Assembly (NCBI GenBank): GCA_905221605.1
Contig: CAJNDS010000175.1
Location: 21,001-85,000 of the forward strand
Direction of reading: 5' to 3'
Source of the DNA: Symbiodinium natans
Lineage: Eukaryota > Sar > Dinophyceae > Suessiales > Symbiodiniaceae
Length of the DNA stretch: 64,000 bases
The position numbers and the translations under genes are program-made. The notes under the pieces were generated by a model that was not told where the DNA came from, made no database searches, and worked only from the letters and a program-made list of their open reading frames with translations. Shown here piece by piece: positions 49,345 through 60,932 of the stretch (its first letter is position 1; every line of letters starts with the position of its first letter).

Positions 49345-51755
49345 TTCGCCTTGCGGCAAGCGACAACGACCACTTGCAGCCGATCTCGGTGGAGGCACCA
49401 ACAGTTGTCTTTGCTGGCCTCGGTGTTTGAACACGCTGTCCCTCGTGTCTCGGTGCCCGCTTGCTGGTAGAGGTGCTGGATTTCCGCTCCGAGGTGGAAC
49501 TTCAAGACCAGTTGGGGAGGCCAATCTCCCTGTTTCCAGATTTACAGGCCCGAAGTTCTTTCGTCGCGCGACAGTATCAGTATGCTATGTCATGCTGCAT
49601 TAGGCATGGCATGAGGTACTAAAGGGGTGCTGCTGGCCGTGTTTCTGCGTGCTCAGGGTGGCCAGGGCCGTGCCGAACTCCTCGTGGCCTTGGCTATGAG
49701 GCCGCTGCACCTTCTCAGGACTCAGCATGCAGAGGTGCAGCAGCTGGATAGCTTAGTATCAGTCAGCCGTCTTCATTCCACCACTATTCCAGCTCTGAGT
49801 AGACATCCGCGAGGAGATTGCCGATGCGCTGTGCGATGCGCTGTGTCTCCAGTGCACGCTGGGCACGTGCATCTGCAAGAAGTTCCTGGGCTGGTTTGAC
49901 GCAGAGGCTTGACTCAACGAGGACGTACTGTAATTAGTCTTTCAGCTACCAGTTTTTGCAGCTTAAATTCGATTTTTCTGCCCATGCGTCATGTCTCTTC
50001 CAGGAACGAGCGGGGCTGCAATGACTCGGGCGCGGTGCAGTTGCGGATGATGCAGCCTTGACGTTCCGCGCAGAAAGCAAGCGTACCACGGAGTATGCCG
50101 ACACTATGTCTGAACAGCTTGCCATAGCTTACCTTTAATGTGATTCAGTGCAACGTGCGCGGTGCAGTCTTCTGTAAGTGGCAGACATCAGGCGAAACGC
50201 ATCTCCAAAAAGGAGCTTGGAGCTCAGTGAAAGCTAAGTGTGCCAGTGTGCCAGCGTTAGGTGGCACATGGACATCCAGCTCTGGGCAAGCAAGTTGCGC
50301 ACTGCGTTGTTCAGGGGTGGTATCCAGTCCAGGGACCACCCATGCTCCAAGGCTCGGGATGTCAGCAGTTGAAGTGGGCAGATCCAGCAAAGCTGTTCGG
50401 GTCCGCTTCAGGCGTATGATGCCTTTCTAGACTGCGTGCGGCCGCGCTTCCAGTTATACCTTGAGAGTTCTGGAGCATTCTGGAAGGAGCTGTAAGAGAA
50501 TGTTTTTGCCTTGCAAGATTCGCACAGGGTTCGTTTGAGGCGATGTCCAGACAGCTACCAGAAGAAGTGTCGCACGGAAGCAGGGAAGTGTGGAACGCTG
50601 AGATACGCTGAGCGGTTTGTCTCTTGTCCACTTCCGCTCTTCCGCTCTTGAATATAACATAATATGACCTGATTGGTGCTGCCAAGACCTGGCCTGCATG
50701 GAAGAGAACAAAACTTGGAAGTCCCAAGCACGGCAGGGTACCAGGTTCAACCTATCCTTGCACTGCGCACAGTCCTACAGCACAGACTTAGCACTACTGG
50801 ATTGCTGAGTTTCACGTACATGCGATTCCTGGAGCATTTCCACCTTTTTGCAGAGGGCACTCAGAGTCCACAGCTGAGTTTCTTCCAGCAGAAGTTGCAG
50901 TTTTTGCGGCGTTGACCAAACGCAGTAAAATCAGAGTTCCACCCCGAAGCGGAATCGAGGTCGAGAAGAAGGACTCGGAAGGTTCCTGTACAAAGACCCT
51001 ACTCCTAGGAGATGGGTGCAGTCACTGGCAGTCATGGCAGTGTAGACCTTGGGGAGCCAGACCAGTCTGCACCACTTTTTGACAGGAGCCATGGCGTGGG
51101 GAGTGTAATGGAGTTTGGCCGTGTGGTCCTAAATTGCAAGCTGTAGTTTGTGGCAGTACCAAGCAGGTGTGGCCCTGAACAAGTGCACTGAAACAAGGAA
51201 CGGACAAACTCAAAGCATCAGATAAGGAGGAGGCCCGCTTGCTGTCAACATGGGGCGGGCTTAGCTTGGGATGTTTCGCGCCCTAGAGAAACGACACTAC
51301 GCTGAGCCAGCCAAAGGTTGCACTATGTTGAACTTTTTAACACTTGAACTCGAGGTGCCAACTGTCGCTACGGCAGTGGTGTAGTTCTCTGAGGTCACGA
51401 AAGCTAGCCCGCGGGAGCAAGCTCAGTCTCTTCCCAAGCTTGAAGAACGGGGGTGTGGGGAGAGGGTCCGTTAGGGTGCGTGCTAATTGGGGCCGCCCCC
51501 ACCGGGATTCGGTGTCGAACCCCTACGTTTTTGAGATCCTCAAGGCGCCTTGTCTGCCTTCATGGAGCTTCGGGGCACTTGGGCTAAGCGGGGCTAAGCG
51601 CCACTCTGGCTCAGGATCAAACATCTCCTCTCCAAGAGCAGCGTCGAAACCACGTTACTACATCTCCAAGCGCAGCGTCGAACCATGTATGGGTGAGCGA
51701 AATGCATCCCCCCCCAGCAGCGTCGAAACCATGTGCGGGTGAGTTTAACGCTCAT
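49345..51755. other. No supported gene
   Basis: A short frame near 49795-49910 (EEIADALCDALCLQC) might end a gene. Otherwise nothing recognisable. Confidence 0.3.
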
Positions 51756-51759
51756 GGGA

Positions 51760-52015
51760 TTCTTTGGGGATACTCTGCAGTTGGGCACTCCAAGGATTCT
51801 CTGCAGATACTCCAAAGTGACGGGTGCTCCAGGGAACCTTTGGGATATTCTGGGTTGCAATACTGTTGCAATCCAGGGGGTCCCGGGATTGTCTGGGTTG
51901 GCACCCGACGGATTTTTTGGGGGTACACTGGGTTACACACCGCTGGGCGCTCAGGGTTTTGTTTTTGGGGCGGGGTGATCTGGCCAGGGATTCTCCGACG
52001 ATGTGGGTTGGGATA
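51760..52015 (+). repeat. Degenerate GGCACTCC / GGATTCTCTG tandem repeat, copy 1
   Basis: Five or so units of about 40-55 bp keyed by GGCACTCC-like and GGATTCTCTG / GATACTCTG-like words. Related to the block at 63720-63980. Confidence 0.6.
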
Positions 52016-52209
52016 CGGGTGATTGACCGGCCGTGCACTGGGTAGTCAGTCGACTGCAAGTCTCACACTTGCCTGTTCGGTCAATGCTGTTCTCCTGTGG
52101 CTTCTCGAGCAATTGCACTAGCTTTCGTTCCTGCCCCCCCCACAAGTTGAGAGGTCTTTCGGAATCAGCTCCGTGATGCTGCAGTGGGGATGTGGTGAGT
52201 AAGAGAGTC

Positions 52210-52460
52210 AGAGTAGTAGCAAGTAGGAGTAGTAAGTAGTAGTAAGTAGTAGTAAGTTGTAGTAAGTAGGAGTAAGTAGCAGTAAGTAGTAGTAAGTAGT
52301 AGTAAGTAGTAGTAAGTAGTAGTAAGTAGTAAGAGCAGTAGTAAGAGTAGTAGTAAGTAGAAGTAAAAGGAAGTAGTAAGTAGAGTCGAAGTAAGTAGTA
52401 GTAAGTAGTAGCAAGTTGTAGTAAGCAGTAGTAGTAAGTAGTAGGAAGTAGTAAGTTGGT
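52210..52460 (+). repeat. AGTAAGTAGT tandem repeat
   Basis: About 250 bp of imperfect 9-12 bp units of AGTAAGTAGT type. Confidence 0.92.
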
Positions 52461-54778
52461 GCTGGTGCTGGCGCAGGTGCTACCGCCATGAAACCGTGTC
52501 GCTTCTGCTACTTACAACAGTTTGGCCTATGCCAGGCAACAAAAAGCCGTGGTGGAGGTGGTGAGTGAAGGCCGAAGGCGGTGACTAGTTTCACGAGCGT
52601 GCAGAGTGCATGACTGATGTGCACTTGAGCACCGGGACATCCATGGCAAGTGTGGCGCGTGAAACAGGTGCGCAATTTTGCGACTTCGTTACTGCACTGT
52701 GAGAGCGCAAAGGGTAAGTAAGTCCCGACAGCTGTGCCAGGTAGTTTCGGTATGCTCTTGGGTCAAGCCTCTATAGCATAAGATGGGCAAGCCCGGATGC
52801 TGCTCTCCAAAGAGGACCGGTGTACGTTCCACATGCAGTTCTAGAGTGCGAATGGACAGTGCTCCACACCAGGCTCGGGCCTGCGAGTGCCGTCGGCGTG
52901 TGCCTGCTGCGACCGCCCCCTTGCTGTCCCTGCTTGCTGTTCTGGACATTGGCGCGCCCTGTCTCGCACAGTACTTGGACACCTGTGGCAGTGCCTAGAC
53001 TGGAGCATCGCTCGGGAACGTGAGGGCTGCCAGCACTGTAGATGAATCGTGTCTTTTGTTGAGCTGGGTGGATCCGGATCCTGTGGGTGCTCGCTAGCCT
53101 GAATGGTCATGGGGTGGTTCTGTTTCTCATTTCTGCACCTGTTGCATGTCTGTGCGTATTCCATTGGATGAGCTCCGTCGCCAAAGCCTGCCGTTCTCGC
53201 TCACTCGTCCTAGAATGCCATATCAGAGTATAGCTGCTGTAGCTTTCTTAGACTTCTATTGCCAAGGCGACTGGATCGTAGAGCGAGATGACGTGTGGGG
53301 TTCCCAACGATATCAAACGTTAGTGTTTGAAAGGAGACTGCGCAGGCAGCCCCAAGCCTCGCGCACGCATCCGTCACATTCTGACGTGTTTGGGATGTTC
53401 TCATCTGTCCCAACTCTTGAAATCGGAACAAGGCGAAAATGGGATGGCTGCACTGCAAAATGCTGCATACACATTCTCGATCAAGGCATCTTCGACCATT
53501 CCACATGAGATAAACGTGCACTTTTGTTTTCCTGGAAGCCGATTAACGGGTGGAGGGACAGGTGGATCGGACAGCCCTAATGAAGCCAGCCCAAGCAAGC
53601 ACGCACGAGCATGGGGATAGCCACTAAATATTTGCCGTTTTGTGGTTTCACACACACAAACGTTAGTTTGCAATGTTTTTGTTTTGTGCCTATTGTATTT
53701 TATCTGCACTGCTAACTCTTGAAGCGGTTGTCTTTCCGGCCTAACATCCGCAAATAGTAGAGGTAAAGATTTTTGGTTTCCATGAGAATGTCTGGAAGAC
53801 CCTTTTCTGCGGATATTGGGCTTGAGTTAAGTAGTTCCTCGAGACGTGTTTGTTTTTTTGTTCATCGAAGGGTTTGTTTGAGAAGGGATTGTACAACAAA
53901 AGTAGCACCAATTGGAGAAAAGCTTGCGTTTCGGCTCAGTGATTCGTTTTCCGGCTTTTGACTTTGCAAGAGAATGTCAGCAGGAAGGCCACACTTTTGC
54001 AAGCTTAGCAGGCTGAGCACCAATGCAGACCACGTGACGATCTCAATCGCCATACAGGTTTGAGTAGCTTAGCAGCTTAGCAGTTGTTGCCAAGAGTTGG
54101 GGCTTGTGCGACATCATGAGCGGAGAGGGTCTGGTACCCAGACTACCTCCCAGCTTTGCCTAACAAATTTGGTCAATTCATGCAGCTGAAGGAGCGGCCG
54201 CCGAGAAGGAAGATGGGGCGTCTCACCTGTCCCGCCTCCAAGTTCCGCGTGAGCCACGCCATAGTGTGCTGTCGGATGGTAGCCAAGCGAGCATGCGAAG
54301 CATGCGCGGAAGCACAAGGAGAACTTGTTTGAGTATCTTGGTGATGCTTCTCGGTAAGTACATCCTGCCGGGATCTGCCGCCGATCGCCACTGAATGAAA
54401 GGAGTGACGCCGATGCGTCCGTTTCGTGCCGAGTATGTGCTGAGTATGCTCTCGTGACTCTGTCGACTAACTGCGCGCCCCGCTCTGCGCCAAAGGTGTC
54501 AGCAGCTTCGGATGATGAGCGGATACCACTGCCGGTCCGAATGATCAGTGCCTTGCCATGCACCAGTCCTGAAAGCCCAAGCCACGCGCATGATGTTATG
54601 ACTGTCATTGACTGTCATAAGCCTCACGTGCTTGGGGGCACTTTGGACTGGCCAGAGGCGAGCACTTCAACATCGAACCCGTGTTGCTCTGGCGAGTTGC
54701 TCTGGGCCTCGTTGCTGTCAAGAGCCGAGAAATTGCTGATCTGCGGTGTCAAAGCTGCCACGAGCCGCCACACGAGAC
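52461..54778. other. No supported gene
   Basis: A frame at 53146-53508 plus contains an exon-like stretch (YQSIAAVAFLDFYCQGDWIV) but cannot be tied to a gene. Confidence 0.3.
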
Positions 54779-54907
54779 ATGACGTTAAAGGTGCTTCTTG
54801 TCTACCTTTTCCTCTTGCTCTGTTTCTTCAGAGGCATGAACACGCATTGGTTCACCACTGCCTCGCGCATGGACACGTGCAGATGCGTGCAGGAGGTTTG
54901 CGGTCAG
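54779..54907 (+). CDS. Signal-peptide first exon of an unrecognised secreted protein
   Basis: ATG at 54779 opens MTLKVLLVYLFLLLCFFRG, a strong signal sequence, followed by a short cysteine-containing part (DTCRCVQEVCGQ) ending at a CAG followed by GTGAAT, a good GT donor. The next exon is not certain; a cysteine-containing frame follows AG-before-G near 55225. Neighbouring exon-like pieces to about 59.7 kb are on the same strand and could belong to this gene. Confidence 0.4.
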
Positions 54908-54999
54908 GTGAATGTCAACCCTGACTTGTATTGTAGCATCTGAGAAGATGCCAGACACTTCCAGACCTTCAGCCTGACACCGGTGCCTCGCGCCCTTGC

Positions 55000-57440
55000 C
55001 AGGTGGCGCCACACAGTGCCCGCAGCTTATGAGAACAGGGGCGTGAGGGGTTGTGAAAGTTCATTTGTGTTCAGTGCCTTTCTCGGTCGAAGGCCCGCGT
55101 GAGTGGGCAACTGGGGCTAGTGGTGGTTACTATTGCACGGAGCTGAGAGACGCACAAAATGCCGTCTGTTGCATGGATGTGCTTCATTTTGCTTCATTTT
55201 GCTCATTGTGCTTCGAACTGCAGGTGCCGACATGCAGGGCTGCCGACCTGCTGCGCAGGGGCCGTTTCCTTCATGCCGGGCACCCAAATCACCTGAATGC
55301 CGTTCAAATGCCCACACTGATGAAGCTGTTAATATATGTCAAAATATGATGAATATATTAATATGGCGTCCGTCGCATTGCAAAAGCAAAGTGAAAGACC
55401 TCTTGCTGACTCTTGCTTGCAGTTGGCTTTGCCAGCGGGGTTTCATGCGGCGGGGTTTGGGGATGGCGCTGTGATGCTGCAAATGGACCAAGGGCGCCCA
55501 AAACGATGAACCAGAGACCAGGAGCTGGATGAGAGCCAAGTCGGAACACCACCGCCCCACGCAGTACCAAGGCCAAGTAATCAAAAGCAGCGACAAAAGT
55601 CACAGCAACTGCAGCACGTGTACTCAACAAACCGGCTTTCATGCATGTGTGTTCGAGATGGAGAACGCCAGGCGACACCAGGTGGTAGAACTCCGCAGTG
55701 AGATAAACCGCCACTGCTGTACAGCATATTTTTAGTTTCTCGACGCGTGTGCTTAAATGGTCAGGCTGCAGGGCGTGGGGACGCTTTGTGTGCTGAGCCG
55801 ACAAGTTCTTTTCGGGTACCCGGCCTGGGCGACCTCGCAACATCGATGGTTCAGGGACGGGCTTAGAGCACACACTCCAAGCAAAAGCAGTTCGAGCTCC
55901 CTTAACTTGGCCTTGGTGTTTCCAAGGTTTGTCTCCATCATCCCAGTATCATCCCGACGTTGTTACTCTGCAGTGTGGCTGGTCTGCTTGGTGGGTGGCA
56001 AGAAAAGCAGTTCACTGACTTTTGGCCAGGCTGAACATCCCCTTCAACTCAGAAGCAGAAGCATGCACCTCCCAAAAGCACCATCCCCTGGTGGTTCAGT
56101 ACTGGACTCGTGCCTGTTCAGGCAAATCACAGCCGAGGGCTCGGGCCACTTGCGGGCACTGCTTGTGACTTCACGCCTGCTTCCCGATCCGCAATGATCC
56201 GCAGGTGTTGGATCGGCGACGTCCCAAGCAAGCAGCTGGGCGGGACTCCCAGGTTGAAGGCTTGTTTAGTGGCCGGGATAAAAATGTGCAACCCATGTCT
56301 GCTCAAAACAGCTTCCACTGAAAGGAAATGCCCTGTGTGATTGCCGTCCGTGGAAGATTGAAGCATGGGGTGGACCCTTTCTGCTTCCGGGCGTCTCATG
56401 TCGTGGTGATTTGTGCACCGAAGCTCGAATTTCCACACAATATGGCATTGTTGCGCAGAACATATTTCTTGCTTTTTACGTTGGGGGCGGGGGGTTGGGG
56501 GCGGGGGACGGACCGCACAAAAACAAAGCTCCTGTTAAAGTGAGAGAGGAACACCCACGGGTCCGCACATTGACAATGTGTTCAGCAATTTTCACATGAT
56601 TTCACGGAGTTGTGTCGACTTCAGGGTTCGAGCAATCTCAGATTCTTTTTGAGGGTCTGAAGAAAAGGGCTAGATTCTCCGCCTTATGGAGCCTGCGTGT
56701 GGGCAACCCGAGTACCTAAGGGAGCACATAGAATACGAATAGGGGGCGCAGCTAGCCGAGTATGCGGGATGCCGGGACTGGCCATCTCAGCGTACCTGCT
56801 TGGAGGTCTGGACCCAAACCGCACAGCACGGGGCCGGACCCTTTCCCATGAGACAGTGCCTTGACCAATGACCCTAATCGGTGTCAAAACAAGCTAGCAT
56901 TAACCCTGCAAACTGGGTCCCGTTTTCCGGGGGGGGGGGGGGGGGGACGAAATGGCGAAGACAATGAAGACGAAATTGTTTGCAAGGACCTGAAGCTTAA
57001 ATTGTATGCGAAGATGAAATTGAAGACGCAGCTCTCTGTGTGTGTCTCTCTGAGTGTCTCTCTGCGTGTCTCTGCTGCGGCTTGGCCTTGGAAGAACCAA
57101 TAATATGATTAATCCATTCAGTTTGTCGTTTTCAGAGCATGTTGCAGTTCAGGACAATGTGTGGAAGCCATGAAAACTGTTTGCAGTCATGCAGGGTTCA
57201 TTTCGAAAACAGCCAAAAGTTGAAATAATGGTGCCAGACATCGGCTAACAATGCTGACATGAATACGTCAGATTCTGTGTGACTGCCTGGCTTACTCCCA
57301 TCGCCAGATGTACGGGCCAGGCCAGCAAACTTGCAGTCCGAATCTTGCAGTGCAACAAACCTTTTGGAGGTCAGCAGGACAGTTCCTACCAGTTTGAGAA
57401 TTCTCCAGTTGTCTGTGTGAGTGTGTGATAGTGTATGTGT
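55000..57440. other. No supported gene
   Basis: Contains a poly-G tract of about 18 bases at 56930-56947 and G-rich sequence at 56482-56512. Short frames only. Confidence 0.4.
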
Positions 57441-57447
57441 TCGTCAG

Positions 57448-59675
57448 GGGTTTGGTATTCCACCAAGCTTAACAGGATACAACAAGGGACTGGTGGACAT
57501 GCCCGGAGTCACCGACACATTTGCGGATGATCCCTTGTGACTTTCATGCCCCACATTGTGATGAGCTTCACTGCGCAAAGCTCCGGACCCACGTGCTGTT
57601 TGGATCTGCAGCTATTGCAACCCAAATGCTTCCGTGCATGTGCAGGTTGTGTGCGCGTGTCTGTGGCCAGTGGCGTCATTGCAGAGGTCATACAGAAAAG
57701 ACGGCTACGGCCAAGGTTGCAAAGTCAGTCCCTCAGGCCGCAGTATGTTTCGACTCTGCGAGGAGCCATCACAGCGTGCAGTTCCAAGGCCAGGATATTA
57801 CGATCTTCGCATGATGAAGAACGGCAACTTGTCAGTATCTGTCAAGCAATGGGCGGCTGCACCGAGCTTCTAACATCTACTGACGATGCCATCCTAAAGC
57901 CTGACCAAGGCAGGGCCGTGGCATGTAGTGCCCCGATTAGCATGTGCCTTGGCTTCTGCCGCCAAGCCTGAGACCGGATCTTGAATCAGCGGTTGTTGTC
58001 ACTTGTTTGCCTTTGACTTGTTTGCCTTTGCTGCTCAGGCAAATTGCCGGGTGACCCACAGTACGGATGTAGTGGACAGTTTGAAGCTGAGAGCCGCATG
58101 TCTGTGCTTTTCTACAGGTGCGCCGCGAGTCTTAAGGTATGATACCGCCGTGACATGTGACGCTGCACCACATCCGGTCAAGGACACACAGCCGGTTGGC
58201 TGCATTATTTGCAAGATCTTTTCATATCTTTTCCTTCATAGGAAAATATGGCCATCCCTACTGTTTTGCCGTTTCACTGCTAACAGGTATGTGGCCGCTG
58301 TACATCGCGGGTGTGCTACGCAAGATGGGAAAGGCACCTACGGTTTGCCTGGCTTGTTTGCGGCATAGGTTGAAATTCCGCGATGCCCAATCTTCTTGAG
58401 GCTCCCTAAGAGGGTGCATTCGGAGCTTTGTAGCAGATATTCTGACCAGAGCTCCCATGGTAAGAGCAGCTGGAGGGTGCAGAGGATGTGGCCAAAAGCC
58501 CAATTCAGACAGGCAAAGGTTGCAGAGGATGCGGCTTCAAAAGCCATATCCAGATTCTTCCAGACACAGATGGATAAGAACGGCATGAGCAGGAAGACTT
58601 GGATCCCAATCCTTCCCTTCCAACTGCCTTGGGTCTCCGTGCATAATGTGGAGGGATGGACTTGGTTGCGCTCACCAGCTTCCCCGCCTCCTCTCTCGAG
58701 AGAAGAGCAAAGGAAGGTCTCAACGTCATGGCCCTCCTGCAAGTGGCGATCCATGACGGAATTGCTACCTTATTGGGCTGTTTTTGCAGCACGCTCTTTG
58801 GAATCAGCCAATCGGCCGGTAGAGCTTGAGGTGAATGAATATCTATTGGAGAACCGGTCAACACTTCATGTCCTCTGAATGTTCTCAGTTGTTTTGCGTC
58901 GCATTGGTGTGCTTTGTGATTTTGCCAGGATATGCCTACGATGACGGCGTGGGACCGGAGCAAAGTGTTCTGAAGCTGGAAAAGGGTAGATCGCTCGGGC
59001 TTCACTGTCACTTTCCAGGACTGAAGCAGTGCCCGCCTATGACACTCTATGAGTGGATTCTGTGCCGCTTGGCATATACATCCCCACCCGCCCTGGGTGA
59101 GGATGTTTGGGGCACCCGGCGTGGAGGAAATCTGGATATGGTTCCGTTCGAGACTGACATGACATGCCCTGAGTGGACTGCAACTCGTGTACAGTTCTGT
59201 GGTATGCGCATGAGGCAACTCGAGCCCGGAATTGCCAGCAGTCCCTCGAATCATCTACCCAGGACCATTTCTGATTTTTCTTCCTGAACCCTGAACCCAA
59301 GGTGCAGAGCATCTCGTATGTGGGTGTGTGTGTGTGTGTATGTGTATGTGTATATGTGCATGTGTGTATATGTATATGTGTGTATGTGTGTATGTGTGTA
59401 TGTGTGTATGCGTGTATGTGTGTGGGTGTATGTGTGTGTGTGTGTGTTTGGTGAATTCTCGGGGCCGGCTGCATGCCCTTTGAACGCACAAGTCTGAGGC
59501 CCTACGCAGTCAGAGAATCCAATTCAGTGGCCACATTCTTGGCGCATTCTGCACTCAACGTTTTCTGCATCGACAGATGTGCGCTTGCAGCATTCTGGCA
59601 CAGATGCCGGCACTATCCCCAACTCCTCCATCTGCTGTGGCACGTCAAGCTGCATCCAGTTTCCATGGTTCCATG
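57448..59675 (+). CDS. Exon-like fragments of an unrecognised gene
   Basis: Pieces that look coding and follow the local splice pattern. 57448-57528 (acceptor AG before G, GA donor) codes GFGIPPSLTGYNKGLVDMPG and a little more. 58929 to about 59096 (acceptor AG before G, possible GT donor) codes DDGVGPEQSVLKLEKGRSLG, then LHCHFPGLKQCPPMTLYEW. About 59588-59675, ending before GTATAC, codes NSSICCGTSSCIQFPWFHE. Cysteines and glycines suggest a secreted protein, perhaps the one starting at 54779. Phases between the pieces are not all established and exons are missing. No family recognised. Confidence 0.3.
59325..59452 (+). repeat. GT/TGTA microsatellite
   Basis: GT, GTAT and GTGTAT repeats over about 125 bp. 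Confidence 0.9.
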
Positions 59676-59679
59676 AGGT

Positions 59680-60540
59680 ATACGGTTCCCATGTGAGACA
59701 TTTTGTCGTTGATCGTCTAGAAGGAAGACACAGCCTGAACGCAGCCCAATGCCCGCTCCATCTGGCGCTTCCAGACACGCTGCCGCGGCATTCTTCTGCA
59801 AGCAGCGGCTGCAGGGCAGGCCCGATGTCTACAGCGCGCCAGCAGAAGCATGTTCGCTTCGCCCCCAAAGCTTCCCGAGCAGAATTGTGACTGGCAAAAA
59901 GGGGGGCTATCAAGAAATGCGACCTTGCCCGTTTGCTCTGGGCAGGACGGCCTGATAACATCTGATAATAAGTGCATTCTTTGCAATCGAAGTCGTGGTC
60001 GATGCTGATTGCTGAACTTTTTGGGCACCAGCGGTCCTGTTGTAAGACAAGCTTGGCGCCGTGGCGAGTGAGTTTGGGCAGTTCCAGCTTCTGCATCTTG
60101 CACGGTTTTGCCGAAAGACACCACCAGCCGGCTGCCACTCATCTGGGCGTCTAGTAGCATTATCGGGCTGGTGGAATCAATGACCCGGCCTGGACGAACA
60201 TCGTAGTCCTTAGTGTTGTCGTCCATGCTTTGCTGTCGACGGGTACTTTGGCACACATTTAGCCGCTCAAGACATTGGTGTCTGTTCCTTGTTGTCCGTG
60301 GTAAGTCTTTCGCTTGCATATTCCTCATTGCTTTCGAGTTGTCGCCCGAATCTTCCAGACTGCGAACGGCTTGTCTCTTTCCCCGGGCCTCGCATTCAGC
60401 ACCGGTGGCTGTTACAAAAACTTTCAGCATCTCAACGATGTTAGAGTTTAGGTAGTTTTAGGCCTCATGCAGAGCATTAGTCGACATAGAGACTTGCTGC
60501 GCGAAATCAAGTTGTGTCTTACGAGTGTTCTTGTGCATGC
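59680..60540. other. No supported gene
   Basis: Open frames on both strands without motifs. Confidence 0.35.
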
Positions 60541-60554
60541 AGGCGAGTAGCACT

Positions 60555-60660
60555 ATGGTTACTGCTGTCCCTCATCCTTTACAAAGTGTCTTCGCGCTGG
60601 TGCTGCTGCTACGTGCACACACAGCGCTACCAGGCAGCACAAGGCTGGTTCAGTTTCGCC
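60555..60660 (+). CDS. Possible targeting-peptide exon of the reductase-like gene
   Basis: ATG at 60555 opens MVTAVPHPLQSVFALVLLLR, a hydrophobic leader that runs into a decamer array. It lies 380 bp before the first aldo-keto reductase exon. The connection is not established. Confidence 0.25.
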
Positions 60661-60720
60661 CTGTTTCGCCATGTTTCGCCATGTTTCGCCATGTTTCGCC
60701 ATGTTTCGCCATGTTTCGCC
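60651..60720 (+). repeat. GTTTCGCCAT decamer array
   Basis: Six to seven tandem copies of a 10-bp unit, the outer ones slightly changed. Confidence 0.92.
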
Positions 60721-60932
60721 AGCAACACACAGACTTCAGGCGCTGTGCCATCGATTCCAGGCCGAAGAGCCTGTGCCTTGGTTTTTTGCAGCTTGCCAGT
60801 ACGCGATTGTCGATGCTGCGTCGCTCTGCAGGAGGCCGTTGTGGCAGGTGCGCTTCTGCCTCTGCCAGTGAAGGCAGAGGTGGGAACGAGACCGTGATCT
60901 CCCCCAAGAAAACTGTGCAGTTTCGGGCTGAG

